From Adiantum capillus-veneris (lineage: Eukaryota; Streptophyta; Polypodiopsida; Polypodiales; Pteridaceae), in the NCBI GenBank assembly GCA_014529385.2, contig CM043953.1, positions 109,748,549-109,812,548 of the forward strand: a stretch of DNA of 64,000 bases, written 5' to 3'. Below the pieces are notes generated by a model. The model was not told the DNA's origin and ran no database searches. It was given only the letters and a program-made list of their open reading frames with translations. Position 1 is the stretch's first letter; each line of letters opens with the position of its first letter. Below are positions 51,833 through 63,440 of the stretch, piece by piece. Position numbers and translations under genes: made by a program.

Positions 51833-53937
51833 GGCCGGTTTACTACATAAGCAAAGTGAAGAATGATGCACAAAAATCTTGGCATGAGATCGAGCAATTG
51901 GTTTGGGCATTGGTATATGCAACAAAAAGGCTGAAATCTTATCTTATTTGTAAGCCTTTTGTGGTGTTAACATCATGTAGTTTATTGCCTCATGCACTAA
52001 GGTATCCTGGGGATAGTCCTAAATTGCAAAAGTGGATACTTAGCTTGCAACAATTTGACATGAGCTTTACTAAGGAGGATAGCGTGAGAGAAAATATGGC
52101 GGATATGCTCACTTTTGAAGAGATTCATGCAAGGAGTGAGTTGAGGAAAGGTTTGGAAAAGAAGATAGCACCAAGTCCAACTATGCATGCGGAGCTTCAG
52201 GATGTAGAGGGTACCTTATACTTTGATGGGGCTTTCAAAAGGAGCATTAATAAGGGCACTATTGGTTATGTATTTGTGGATAAAAATGGCATTGAGTGTT
52301 GGTTTGGAAGCCAAGAAGTGGATGTAAAGAGTAATAATGAGGCTAAGTATGCAAGCCTCTATTTGGGCTTGAAAGAATGTGTCAAAAGACATGTAAGGAG
52401 GCTTTTAATCAAAGGTGATTCTATGTTGATTGTGCGGCAAATTCAAGGTACCTGGAAGGTAAATCAAGAAGGCATGAAGGGCTGGTTTTTCAAAGTGAGG
52501 AAATTGTTAAAGTCTTTTACTTCCTTTCAAATATGGCATGTACCACGAAATATGAATGTAAGGGCTCATGAGTTAGCAAAACAGGTGTTCACAAAGGATG
52601 TGCATGCGGTGATAATTAGAGAGCCAAGGTATCTTGGAAGGGAATCCCTCCATGAGGAAGAACATGTGTTGCAAACAGGTTTTGCAAGAAAGGGATTGGC
52701 TTCTCAACAAAGGCATGCAATCACACGAAGAGCTATGAGGTATGTCTTGATTGGAGAGCAAATCTATCACAAGGGGGCTGATGGTGTCATGAGAAGAGTT
52801 CTCTACCATGATGAAATTTTTGATTGCTTAAAAGCATGTCATGAGGAAGGATGTGGAGGCCATTTTGGAGTGGAAATTACAAGAAGGAAAGTATTGAATG
52901 CCCAACTTATGTGGCCAAGTATGAATAGGGATGTTGTGCATTGGTGTAGAAGCTGTCACGAGTGCCAAATATATCAAAAGAGAAAGCTGATGCCCGAGCC
53001 TTTGAGACACATTGTAAGCTATGGACCTTTTGAGAAGTGGGGTGTGGATGTAATTGGTCCTCTTCTAGGCACTAGAAATGGGAAGCACTACATACTTAGT
53101 GTAGTGTATTATATGACAATATGGCCAGAAGCAAAGGCTAGTAGAGGGGCTACAAGCAAAGATGCTAGTAGAGGGGCTAGTAGAGGGGCTACAAGCAAAG
53201 ATGTATGCAGCTTTATCTTTGATTGCATATGTTGTAGATTTGGAGTGCCGTTGGAGCTTGTAAGTGATCAAGGGAAAGAGTTTAGGAATGATCTTATCAC
53301 TGAATTGGTGGAGAAATTGGAGATCAAACATAGGTATGCCACTCCTTATCATCCACAATGCAATGGGTTGGTGGAGGCATTCAATGGAGTTTTACAGAAG
53401 ATATTGTTCAAGCTTGTGGAAGAACATCCAAAAGATTGGGATATGTATTTGGAGAGGGCATTGTGGGCATGTAGAGTGACTTTAAAATCATCCACGGGCT
53501 TCTCTCCATTTCATTTGGTATATGGAGAAGAGTGTGTTATGCCGATTAATGTGATGCTTCCTTCATTGGAGTTCATTTTGAAGCATAGTTTGGTTGAGGA
53601 GGAACATGTAAAAGAGAGACTGGCATCTATGCATAGCCTCTTGTTGGATAGAGAAAGTGCCATTAGATACTATGAAGACTTGGGAAGAAGAAGGGCTGAT
53701 GTATTCAATGAAAAGATAAAGGCAAAAGGGCTATGTGAAGGCATGTTGGTTATGAGGTATAATAGTGCTTTGGACAATACCTTTCAAACAAAGTTCAAGG
53801 CAAAGTGGGAAGGTCCTTTTGTGGTGCATAAGGTGTATGATAATGGAAGCTATCAGCTCAAGGACTTGGATGGAAAGATGCATAAGGCAAGAGTCAATGG
53901 GTTTCGAATCAAGCCTTATGTGACCAGAATCATGTGA
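51829..53937 (+). CDS. RNase H, archaeal-type second RNase H and integrase, outer element
   Basis: 702 open codons. The end of the first RNase H (HEIEQLVWALVYATKRLKSY) is followed by a second RNase H domain: LYFDGAFK (about residue 128), NNEAKYASLYLGL (about 170), KGDSMLIVRQIQGTW (about 200), RNMNVRAHELAKQ (about 245). Then integrase: the HHCC finger (CHEEGCGGHFG ... CRSCHECQ, about 338-385), WGVDVIGP (about 405), SDQGKEF (about 480), LVEAFNG (about 515) and a GPF module (KWEGPFVVHKVYDNGSYQLK). Between the first two Asp residues a local in-frame repetition (ASRGATSKD and ASRG units, 53132-53205) has expanded the core. No chromodomain. Confidence 0.9.
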   Translation: MRPVYYISKVKNDAQKSWHEIEQLVWALVYATKRLKSYLICKPFVVLTSCSLLPHALRYPGDSPKLQKWILSLQQFDMSFTKEDSVRENMADMLTFEEIHARSELRKGLEKKIAPSPTMHAELQDVEGTLYFDGAFKRSINKGTIGYVFVDKNGIECWFGSQEVDVKSNNEAKYASLYLGLKECVKRHVRRLLIKGDSMLIVRQIQGTWKVNQEGMKGWFFKVRKLLKSFTSFQIWHVPRNMNVRAHELAKQVFTKDVHAVIIREPRYLGRESLHEEEHVLQTGFARKGLASQQRHAITRRAMRYVLIGEQIYHKGADGVMRRVLYHDEIFDCLKACHEEGCGGHFGVEITRRKVLNAQLMWPSMNRDVVHWCRSCHECQIYQKRKLMPEPLRHIVSYGPFEKWGVDVIGPLLGTRNGKHYILSVVYYMTIWPEAKASRGATSKDASRGASRGATSKDVCSFIFDCICCRFGVPLELVSDQGKEFRNDLITELVEKLEIKHRYATPYHPQCNGLVEAFNGVLQKILFKLVEEHPKDWDMYLERALWACRVTLKSSTGFSPFHLVYGEECVMPINVMLPSLEFILKHSLVEEEHVKERLASMHSLLLDRESAIRYYEDLGRRRADVFNEKIKAKGLCEGMLVMRYNSALDNTFQTKFKAKWEGPFVVHKVYDNGSYQLKDLDGKMHKARVNGFRIKPYVTRIM

Positions 53938-53983
53938 TGAAGCAAGAAATGTGTATGGAACACTTGAAAGTGTTCCATGCTTG

Positions 53984-53991
53984 TTGGGGGT
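53984..53991 (+). promoter_or_regulatory. Polypurine-like tract before the outer 3' LTR
   Basis: GTTGGGGG directly precedes TATAACG. It is short and contains T, so this is a modest call. Confidence 0.4.
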
Positions 53992-55018
53992 ATAACGTTG
54001 TGACGTCTTTTTACGGAATGATGCAAGCCACCCCAAGGAATTTGGAAAGGTTTTTTTAATGCTTTTGGGTCCCTTATATGTAAATAAATCATGCTTGTAC
54101 AAAGTGTACAAAGGCGATGTGTGCCAGCTGTCTCTACGCATGCGGGCCAGTTGTGCGGGGTACATAGTTTTGTTTTTTTTGTACATAGACGTGTCGAAAC
54201 TTGAAAGAGTCACTTAGTACTTGAAAAATATGAACAAAAACTGAGTTTTTATCAGCTTGAGGTCGTGAGTGAGTGGGGGATTTGGCAGAGGAAGATCTAG
54301 CAGCAAGAAGCCCTGATTGCCGCGAGGGATAGAGGCGTTTGGGAGTAGAGCAGCCTGTCTTGCTAGTCGAGGGCCCGATGTGGTGAGTTGAGAGTGTGTC
54401 TCTCCTCAATGGGCTGATGAAAGTGGGTGCTTAGCTCTGCATATTGACCTCTCTTCATCTTGTTTTGAGGTATGGTGGCTATGGTGTGTGCAGCTCCTTG
54501 TGGTGCAGCTAGTCGAGGGTAAACTATGCGCTGCAATGCCTTGCTTGTACATATATCAAAGTGCAAGGTTTCCCCCAAGTTTTCCATCACTTTTTTTTAT
54601 TTTTTTGGCTGAAATTTGTGGGTTTTCAAATTAATCTTGATTTGAGTGGGTTTTGGTCAAGCTATGTGTATATATGGGAGCGCCTATGGAAGCCCTACTA
54701 GCACATGGAAGGGCGTTTGAAAAGAAGTGAAGCTCTTTGAGTTATGGTCAAAATTGCAGAGATTTCCATCGTTTTTTTCTCACTTTTTTCCTTGATTTTA
54801 TTGCTTCCTTGGTGTCCTTGAGTGCAATGGAGTGTAGTGGGAGTTGTAGCAGTGTAGAGGGAAGCTAGTCAGAGCTAGTCGAGGCTGAGTGTGTGTGAAA
54901 TTGAGAAAATTAGTGAGAGAAGAACAGCCCATATTATCTTGAGGAAGCTATTCTCTTCATCCTCTTTTCTTTGTGGTGGTTTGAGGTGTTGTAGAGGCCA
55001 GCCCCCAAATTCCACACA
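53992..55018 (+). repeat. 3' LTR of the outer element
   Basis: Partner of 28515-29542. It ends CCACACA; beyond it the sequence ACGTTGACAAGG no longer matches the 5' copy. Confidence 0.9.
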
Positions 55019-55237
55019 ACGTTGACAAGGTTTTTAAGATTTTGTTGGTTATTTTTGTTGACACTTGTTGATTGGCTTGCTTGGGTAACCAAGTTGCTTA
55101 GGCTTGTTGGCCATGATGGATTTTTTCACCCATACCTGACTTATAGCTTATCCGTTGAATTGTCAAGCAGGCTCAAGCTTCATCACTGGCTGTGGTTTTA
55201 TATCAATGGGTTGTACTTCTTAGATATAATCACTTTG
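55019..55237. other. Unassigned DNA after the outer element
   Basis: No recognised feature. Confidence 0.3.
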
Positions 55238-55503
55238 TGATAAAAGAGTGTTGTTAAATTTGAACTTTTAAGGTATCCTCTTGCCAATCTGAAGTGCTTT
55301 GTAAGTGCATATCCATGGTACACCTAGGATGATTGCTCCATTAAGATATGTATCTGACATGACATGAAATTGATAAAAGAGTGTTGTTAAATTTGAACTT
55401 TTAAGGTATCCTCTTGCCAATCTGAAGTTCTTTGTAAGTGCATATCCATGGTACACCTAGGATGATTGCTCCATTAAGATATGTATCTGACATGACATGA
55501 AAT
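55238..55503. repeat. Perfect-period tandem duplication, 133 bp x 2
   Basis: TGATAAAAGAGTGTTG starts at 55238 and again at 55371, and copy 2 ends at 55503. The copies are almost identical. The unit contains the end of the minus-strand protease remnant, which is therefore duplicated. Confidence 0.9.
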
Positions 55504-55740
55504 TGACCTGGGCATTGATGGCTGTCAGTGTTAATTGAAAAAATTGTTTGACCTAAATTAACCATCATCGTTGCAGCGTTGAGCTGAATCGGATTGGTCA
55601 TTAATTGTACTTATGACACCTTCATGTATGTAGAGCACTTCATTGCATTGACTCGAGCTCCAATGTCTACTACAAGGGTGTGCTTTATTGATCCCTCTGC
55701 CAACTCGGATGCATACATCCCTACCTCGAAGCCAATTTGG
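55380..55740 (-). pseudogene. Retropepsin-like remnant on the minus strand
   Basis: On the minus strand HTLVVDIGARVNAMK (near 55690) resembles a protease active-site loop with DIGA in place of D(T/S)GA. MTNPIQLNAATMMVNLGQTI and FHVMSDTYLNGAIILGVPWI follow, with the conserved ILG.PW element. One TAA interrupts it. The last 40 or so codons are repeated by the 133-bp duplication. It is not part of either LTR element described here (different strand and sequence), so it belongs to a third retroelement. Confidence 0.55.
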
Positions 55741-55769
55741 CTCTATCTGAATTTCTTTTATATGAATAG

Positions 55770-58516
55770 GTGCTATTGTACCTTATTAGAGAAATGAGAT
55801 TATCACGGTTAAAGTGTAACCCATGCCAACTATGTTGGGTGAGAGACTGTGTAATTATGTTGCAGACCTGGTTTCTATTAAACCCGTTAAGGCAATACTT
55901 TATGATTAGTAAATTAACCTCCTCCCATGCAAGAAAAGAATCAGAGGAAGAATAGCAAATTAAGTGTAGCAGGCTGATACCTGAGCTAATAACAGCCTTG
56001 TGAGGCCTATTGCTATTCTTTTTTATGAATTCCAGAAGTGGTAGTTTCAAGAGATCTCTTTTCCAAACAAATCTTAGGTCATACCCACCGACAGACGGGA
56101 TATGAAGAGAGATAGAAAGGTTAAGGAATTGTACTGATGTGCAAAAAGTCCCATTGGGTGTGATGATCTCATGTAAAGATGTGGGTTCAATTTTAAGGCA
56201 GTGAGGATAAATCAGACAAATTTCTTTGAGGAAGTCTCTATTGTTGACACTTAGTAAGTCATCCATGTATCTATAGCTATGTGTGAACTGTGAAAGATTA
56301 TTTTTGCAAGATTCCATGGTTTTGAGAAACCAATTTTTTTCAAAGAAAGCAAGGTAAATATTACACATAAGTGGAGAACAAGAGAACCCCATGGGGATGC
56401 CTAGGCATTGGTTGAAGCATAGACCGCCGGAAACTATAGTGCAGTTACAAAGCAACCAGGAGATGTAAAAAGCAAAGCTTAGCTTCATTGAAGTGTAAGG
56501 AGTGTAAGAAGTGAGTTTTTTTTATCCACTTGGGTTTTTTGGAAAGAGAGATATAAAAAAGTTTCTTCTTTCTAGCATTGGAGAAAGCCATTTTAATCAC
56601 CTTGGCAAGAATGTCCTTAAGGCCAAGATCCCCATCAATAGGAATGTTTTCGTAGCATTGTGTAATGTCTGAAGTAAAAATGTGGAAGATTTGTTGTGGA
56701 AGGTTAAGCAAGACTTCTGTAGACTTTCTCGTAAGCCAAAAGAGGTTGTACTGAATATGCAAGAATTCCTGGCAGATTTTCTATAGTGTCACAAATAAGC
56801 TCAAATTCGGCTAGTATAAGGTCAAGGCATAGTGTAATATCCTTGGTGATATCAGTAAAGATACTATTGGAAACATTAGATATCCATATGAACTTATGCT
56901 TATGAATCTTATAGGTGGGAAATAATACATGTAGCTTAGCGTTCTGTACAGGGTAGCCTAGATTCCCTAAGTATTGTGAGATATTATTGGTCACTGTTTG
57001 TAGTGGAGAGTTAATACTACAAAATTCCTTTCCAGATACTCGATCATTGGCGGCCTTCCAAGCAAGGTATTTGCAAATAATAGTGGGACAGCTAGAGCTT
57101 TTTTCAAGCCCAACAACAAACCATTTATCAAAAATATTTTGAAAATCAAAAGGTAGTTGTGATGTAAGCCAGGATTCATCAGAGGATAACCATTTTCTAG
57201 ATATTTGTGATATTTTTCGAAGAAAGCATTTCTTCACAACTTTCCTTAAGTCCGGTAGGACTGTCATCTGCAATTGGAGAGCACTGACAAGGTCAGTGAG
57301 GCAGCTTAGTATAGCTGAGAGAGCAAGGTAGGGGTTTTTGGAAAAGTTAAGTTTATGATTGAGCCCATTGGCCAAGATTCTACAGGTTTTTTTGGGAAGA
57401 GTAGGTCCATATGGTTGAGAATAAACCAAATGGTATGATCGAACCACATGATGCTGGATTCACAAGAGGCTTTAGGGTCAAGAAATCTGCAGGCACATTT
57501 TACATAAGGTCAAAAGACATTCCAGATGGATTCAATGTAGAAATCCGGGTCACTGCAAATTCCATGTTTCCTTTGGTACGGATGTAGAGGCCGGTATTGG
57601 AGGGGCATTTGGAGTGGGCATTGAGATTGAGGTTGAAGGGTGCTTTGATAAGCTCCCCTTTCTCCAGAAATTGTCCTCCTTTTAAAATCTTGAGTCTGCA
57701 ATCTTCCACAGTAGAGGCAGGGAGGTTGGCAAGGTAAACCCAAGTTTCACTCAAAATGGGTGCTAAGAATGCTTTGCTGGGATGGACCCAAAGCTGATGG
57801 TCAACCCCAAGGGATTCAATTTCCATTTGTCTAAAAGGTAAGACAGGAAAAATTTTGGATATCTTAGGCACCATCTCCAGGAGGTTAGAGTCATTGAGGA
57901 AACAAAGATTACTCTGAAATTCCTTAACTGCTTCAAGGGCTACACTATCCCGACAAAAAATACCGCCAATTTGTGGAATAGTTGGAGTAGCCGGTGTACA
58001 AACAAAAGAGGGATTGAAACCACACAACTTCCTTAGAAAGTTAGACAGATCAGCACCAAAGGAAGAAAATAGGGCAAGCTCTTGTTGGTATTGTAATGAA
58101 AGTAAGGGAAGCTCGACTATGTATTGGGTAATTAAATTCACCCCTTCCATGGAGTCTTTATCCAAAGCAGCCAAAATTTTGACCCAATCATTAAAAGACA
58201 GCATATGTAAGACAGACAATTTCTTGTCAGAGGTAAGAGTCGAGTCATATATTAGTTGAGAAGCATCCAAGCTGCTAATACATCGGAGTACAAGAGATGT
58301 GGCCACTGAGAGGGGCTCCGAGGTCAATTCCAATCCTTGTGAGAGAGCAAGAGTGCAATATTTCAAAGAAGTGTGGTGAGGTTTACTTTTACTTACCGTG
58401 GTAAGTAATAAAATCTTTGGCTTTCCTAGAAAGGAAGAGTCTAGTTCTAACTGCCAAAGCATTCTTGGGTTTACGGTCCTTAAGGTATAGCTTAATCTGC
58501 TCGAGAATCTTTGCAT
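55770..58516 (-). pseudogene. Penelope-like reverse transcriptase gene, decayed
   Basis: Four minus-strand ORFs line up: 58516-57500 (338 codons, conserved N-terminal region with no known domain), 57447-56704, 56762-56445 and 56488-55770. The second carries HVLFPTYKIHKHKFIWIS, the conserved approach to RT. The third has FTSDITQCYENIP (motif A). The fourth has GIPMGFSCSPLMCNIYL (motif B), YRYMDDLLSVNN (motif C) and QFLNLSIS (motif E). Motif order and the GIPMG/YMDD pair fit Penelope-like or related RTs rather than LTR or LINE types. No GIY-YIG endonuclease was seen. Frame changes between ORFs show decay. The ORF end after about 55770 overlaps the protease remnant. Confidence 0.75.
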
Positions 58517-58598
58517 GATTCTCAGGGTTGTGTTTAGTGCTCATACGGGCTCTCTTTCTATAGGGTATGCAGTCCTGAAAAAGGAACAGTATAAACAT
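58389..58598 (-). pseudogene. Possible N-terminal exon of the Penelope-like gene
   Basis: A 69-codon minus-strand frame (KARMSTKHNPENHAKILEQI, VRTRLFLSRKAKDFIT) overlaps the start of the 338-codon ORF and has a donor-like ACG/GTAAGT at its end. Basic composition suits an RT N-terminus. Either this or the overlapping frame is the ancestral start; a frameshift may join them. Confidence 0.35.
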
Positions 58599-59268
58599 AA
58601 ATAAAAGTAGAAATAGTAATTGTAGTTTTGGGCCTACAAACCTTAAACCGCCAAAGTCAAAGACTATAGTAGTTGTGAGTAGGGGACCAAAAAAAGAGTC
58701 TAAGAAGGACCACCTAACACCAGTCAGCCAGTCAAGGGATTACAGACTGTGGGTCCAACCTACAACTCAAGTTCAAAGATAATTTCCAAAGCCAGCATCC
58801 CGGTTTCTCTAGAAAGAAAAACCTTATGTATAGGATGTGTGTGTAGCTGTTTAATCTTAGATAATAATACATAATTGAACTTTTACATTCAAAAGACAGC
58901 TGGCAATGGAACAAAGAATAGATAAGTACATAAACAACTCAGTATTAGAATTATTTAAGTACAATGTTTGTAGGAGGGGATTTAACATTTGCAGTTTTTC
59001 ATTTCAAGTTTTTTTGACAATTTTAGCAATCTTTAGACTTTTTTTAACCAAATATGTGTAATAGCATAAAGTATCTATTTAATGTAATTTTCAATCGTCA
59101 TAAGACTCCATATATGTGTGGTTGACGGAGAGAGAAAGTATAAATTCTAGAGAGATAGTATTTATGCGAGTTACCATTGGAAGAAGAGATCATAAATCCT
59201 TGAGAGAGAGAGAGAGTGACTTCTCTTCTAGAGAGAGAAAGTAAAATCATAGAGTTGTATATCACTAC

Positions 59269-59307
<39 letters not shown>

Positions 59308-59951
59308 GAGGGCATAACGACGGAAAAAATGTAAACAAATAAAATCACCATTTCACATCTCATGCCATTAGAGTCAAATATGCTCACAACGCATGTGATC
59401 AGAGTCAAATAATCCACAGCATATAAACATGCGATAAAGTAAAAAATCATGCAAAATAGAGACAACACTAATTTCAGAGTTAAATATAATCCACAGCATA
59501 TATAAATGTGATGAAGTCAAAAATAATGCCAGATAGAGACGATACTATTTTTCCCAAGCAATTGCTTTTTGAAACAACGTAACTTTGAGGATGTAAGTAC
59601 ATTCGCAAAACTACCACAGGATAAGATCAAAATTAGAGTACAAAAAAGGATAGTCGCCATAAATGTAATGGTCACTTTAAAAGGCAAGTAATTTGCTCCC
59701 AAATAGCTTGCAAGATGCTTCATATCTTTTGCTTGAAATTTGAAATCCTTTGCTGCATAAACAATGTTTTTTCAAGATAAATAATCACAAGTATAATAAA
59801 CCAAAATAAATACAGAAAAACACTTTCATATCATAGATCAATATTCTAGTTGAGTGAAAGAAGCATACCAAACCAGTTGTAATTAAATGGAGGGAGAAAT
59901 CCTCCTTGGTTGTCCAAGAATAAAAGCGATGTCCATTGGTGAGAGGGTTGG
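58599..59951. other. Noncoding AT-rich DNA with GA microsatellite
   Basis: GA repeats at 59272-59302 and shorter GAGAGA runs at 59129-59240. It lies 3' of the transposase gene. No terminal inverted repeat was recognised. Confidence 0.5.
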
Positions 59952-62900
59952 CTAATGAATAATCATGTGCTCCTTAGGTTCAAGTCCGAGCACTTTTGTG
60001 TACACATAGTACATATGTTTGCATGCCAAAAAGGATTTGTTGGTATTCTCTCGCTTCTGAAAATCCGGACACGTGCATGTTGGACTCTGTTTTATATGAA
60101 TCTCATAACTATTTTCAGTGAGAACTCGGAAAATTACATGCTCTTGAGACCTTTTCACTTCATCCAAAAATATAATTGTCATACTATTACATGCTTCCAA
60201 TTTCTTCATGGCCTCTTTAGAGATTCCATGCTTCCACTTTTTCTTCCTTGAGCTGCCACCACCTTCTTTGCAGTCGCCAGCAAGAGGTTGTGGATTTATC
60301 ATTGAATTCTCTGTCCGAAATCCACTCTGATGCAGCGCGGCAAGTTCCTGTGTGGAGATATCTGTCCCTCTTGCTACTGGCCAAACATTTGGAGCAGGAG
60401 GTAAATCTTTGACTTGTCTTTTGATTGATTGGGTATGCAAAATATCATGATTACAAAACCATAACCATTGCTCGATTGTTTTACCCTTGAACATTCTTTC
60501 GGACCATATACATGGAGCAACAAGACCAATTGAGCGACTATGCAAGATATTGTCACAATTTTTTCTCCCTACTGTTCCAAAACATTTTCTTTGACTTTGA
60601 ATGGGCATTCTCCTGAGGGCCCACTGAGTGCGTGGCACATCACTCTCAAACACATTGTTTCTTTGAGATGACAAAGGTGTGGTTGTTTCTTTTTGAGATC
60701 CAATATCATCATCACTGTCACTAATTTGCAGTGGAATGTTAGAAATACCTGGTCCTTGGGTATCAAATTTGATTTTTTTTGGTCGACCGCGATGGTTTCG
60801 TTGCTTAGATTCCATGACATATTCCGGCCGATGGGAGCTACTTGTTCCTGTTCTGCCCCTCTTTTTGCGTTGTACTGTTTCTTTGTCTCCATGCAAAATT
60901 GGCTGCGCATGCATGGGAGTCCCTGCAACAGCCTCGTGTAATAGATGGGCCACGTTGGTTGGAGTTGGAGTTTGCTGAGATTCAACTCGAGAAAGCAAGG
61001 TCTCCATTGTGGGACCCGTTCCTATATAACGCCCAGTAGTATATCCCAAACGCTTTGCACATTGAATATATGAGTTTATAACATCTGTTACACATGCATC
61101 ATACAAGGATATTTTTCTCTTTTCACCTTCACCTGCTAACCAACTGGCATGTACACTTTCTGATAAATTAACATTGGAAATTTGTGCCCGCTCCCACGGA
61201 CTTAGACCACCCTATGAAATGCAAAAAAACATGAATTAAAATTTATAAATTTCATGTATGAAAAGTAATTTTTCTAAAAATATAGATTGTCATAAAGGTA
61301 CTTACATCTGTTCCAATTCCTCCCCAGTGTGAAATTCGTTGCTCCCACAATTTAAACCATCTACTCACTCTTGTGATGCTCTCTGTAGATAGATGTTGTC
61401 TCCACCACTTTTGAATTGAAAGTGCCTTTTGATATGCAAGCACAATGGTCTTACAAGCTCTCCATTCCTCACACATATCAATGTGTTGATTTGTTAGATG
61501 TTGAGGTATCCACTTTTTAGCATATTTGTGGAGACTCTGCTCCCAATGAAATAGGCATGATCGTTCACGTCCCTCCATGATATTATCTGACCCGCCATTG
61601 AAGACTCTTCGAATAGCATTCCAATTTGCACCAGCTTCATCAGACATAAAACCTGCAAAGTCAGTTGCACCATGTCCGTACTTTTCCATTATTGAATTAA
61701 GGCTCTCCCAAAAAATAACTTGAGTCTTTGCATCCTCCTCTTTAGTTTCACATATAGCAATTATTTGTAGTGATCGTATGCTGCAAGATATTCAACATAA
61801 ACATTTTCACACATCTTCTTTTATTTAATGATAAAAAAATACGAGATATTTAAATACTTAAAGATTACCTTGGATCATAAACTGAGCATGACATTGTTGC
61901 CCATCCATCTATTCTATGGGTAAAATCAAAATGTACCCACGCATTTCTCAAGTCACCAATTTCAGTTCTTTTCATCCGATTTACTAGATCAATTCCAAAA
62001 CCTGGTCCTTTAGTGGACATTTTAAATAGGAAGCACTTGTCATCCTCTTCACCCTGTCCAGGAAATCTACTCCCATGAAAAAAAGGAAACATGCACTTTT
62101 TTTGAAGCAATAAAATATTATCATATCCATCTCCAATAACAGCACCTTGACTCTTCCTCTCCTTTGAAACAATTGAAGAAAACCTACACGATGCATCACA
62201 AGAAGGCTAAATTTATAATAGTTAAAAAATTAACAAATTCAAGGAACCAAATTGAGTTTTCTTACCCTTTGGTTTGAACCAGTGGCATCATTTCTTCCAA
62301 AAAATCATTGAATTGTACATCGGATGTAGCTTCAGCTTCCTCACCAATCAAGGAGTGAAGAACAAGTTGTTGAGCCACCAACATTTGAATTTTTCTTGAG
62401 CCACCCTTTTCTATTTTTAGTACTGCACCTACCAGTTTTCGCACTCTTGAAATAGCAGCCCTAGAGGTTCCTGCCTTAACATTATGACAATGTTTACCAA
62501 CATGTATTGCCAGTCGCGACATTGTACCATCTCTAGGCAAAACATAATAGATTTTGCAGGGACAAGCAGCAACACAAGTAACAACCTTCTGACAATAATG
62601 ACAAGTTATTGTTGTATTCTCTTCCATTGCAAGGTAGTCCTTTTTCACCTGTCTGTTCAAATATCCATGAAAATCTCTACTATTGAATTCTTGTTCCTTA
62701 ATATAATGAGGAAACATTGAATAATTGCACTGCATGAATCCCAAACAGTGGCTTAGACGAATTGTGCATGCTATTGCCATGGTTGTCATAGATGGGTGAG
62801 TCCACAAGTGACCATCAAAGCGTTGTTCCATCCCTGTCATTCGTTTTGTTTTATCTTGAGTCGCAGGTAACTCAAAACACAAATTTCCATCATAATGTTG

Positions 62901-63377
62901 TGGAAGTTCAGCAACTTGCAAAGGAGCTCCACATAATGTTAACAAATCATTTAACTTTTTTGCCCCTGGATTTTGTTGAATCCAAATGAAGATTGACTGA
63001 GTTTTGAGCTGTCCTATATCGTCACCACTACTTTCAAGATGCACAATGCTTAAAACATCTTCAGATATCTCTTTGTCATTTCCTTTCTCATTGTCAGATA
63101 CCTGTATAAATGTGTCTGAATGAAGCATCTCAAACAAGCTCGAAAAAGAACCATCTATTAAGAAATGTTGATGACCTTCTATATCCCACTGTGGTTGTAG
63201 CAAGACTTTTGTTAGGCCACAATCACTTTCAATAAGAGCAGATAGTGACTGAAAATGGCAAGATGGAGGCAGTAAACTCTGCAAATAGTAAGCACTAAGC
63301 AACAATGAGTTTCCCTTCAACTGAATGTCGTGGTTGACTATCTAACCACCAACCTTCCAAGTTATTGTTACTTTCAT
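59952..63377 (-). CDS. MULE/MuDR-type transposase, five exons, apparently intact
   Basis: Predicted exons on the minus strand: 63377-63354, 63278-62266, 62183-61869, 61780-61306 and 61211-59952. All introns are GT-AG, the frame is kept across every junction, and the sum is 3,087 bases (1,028 residues). Exon 2 has a zinc-binding-like segment CHYCQKVV...CPCKIYYVL...HVGKHCHNV. Exons 3-4 hold the MULE core: HFDFTHRIDGWATMS, IIAICETKEEDAKTQV, GFMSDEAGANWNAIRRVF and CLFHWEQSLHKY. Exon 5 has an AT-hook-like RGRPKK and a SWIM finger (CTCPDF...FLACKHMYYVY) near the end. It should bind and cut MULE termini in the nucleus. The first exon is least certain (weak donor GTTGGT). An autonomous element or a domesticated gene both fit. 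Confidence 0.8.
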
Positions 63378-63440
63378 GTTGGACATATTCTCTCAAGCAA
63401 CAGATTACAGGGTGGAGATGCGAGAAAACTGTGGTGGATT

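Larger units (their letters stand above)
28515..55018 (+). mobile_element. Outer LTR retrotransposon (Ty3/Gypsy, Tat-like), split by the inner element
   Basis: The two LTRs of about 1,028 bp are very similar and enclose gag, PR, RT, RNase H, a second RNase H, and integrase in Gypsy order. Removing the inner element (31738-50796 plus one GTATC) leaves about 7.4 kb. The second, archaeal-type RNase H before the integrase is the hallmark of the Tat group. Gag and PR are damaged, while the RT to integrase part is nearly open. The target-site duplication is unclear: ACGTT follows the 3' LTR but also occurs within the first bases of the LTR. Confidence 0.9.

Noticed and set aside
28510-55030. ACGTT as a target duplication of the outer element
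   Set aside because: ACGTT follows the 3' LTR, but on the 5' side it lies inside sequence shared by both LTRs, so it cannot be distinguished from chance.
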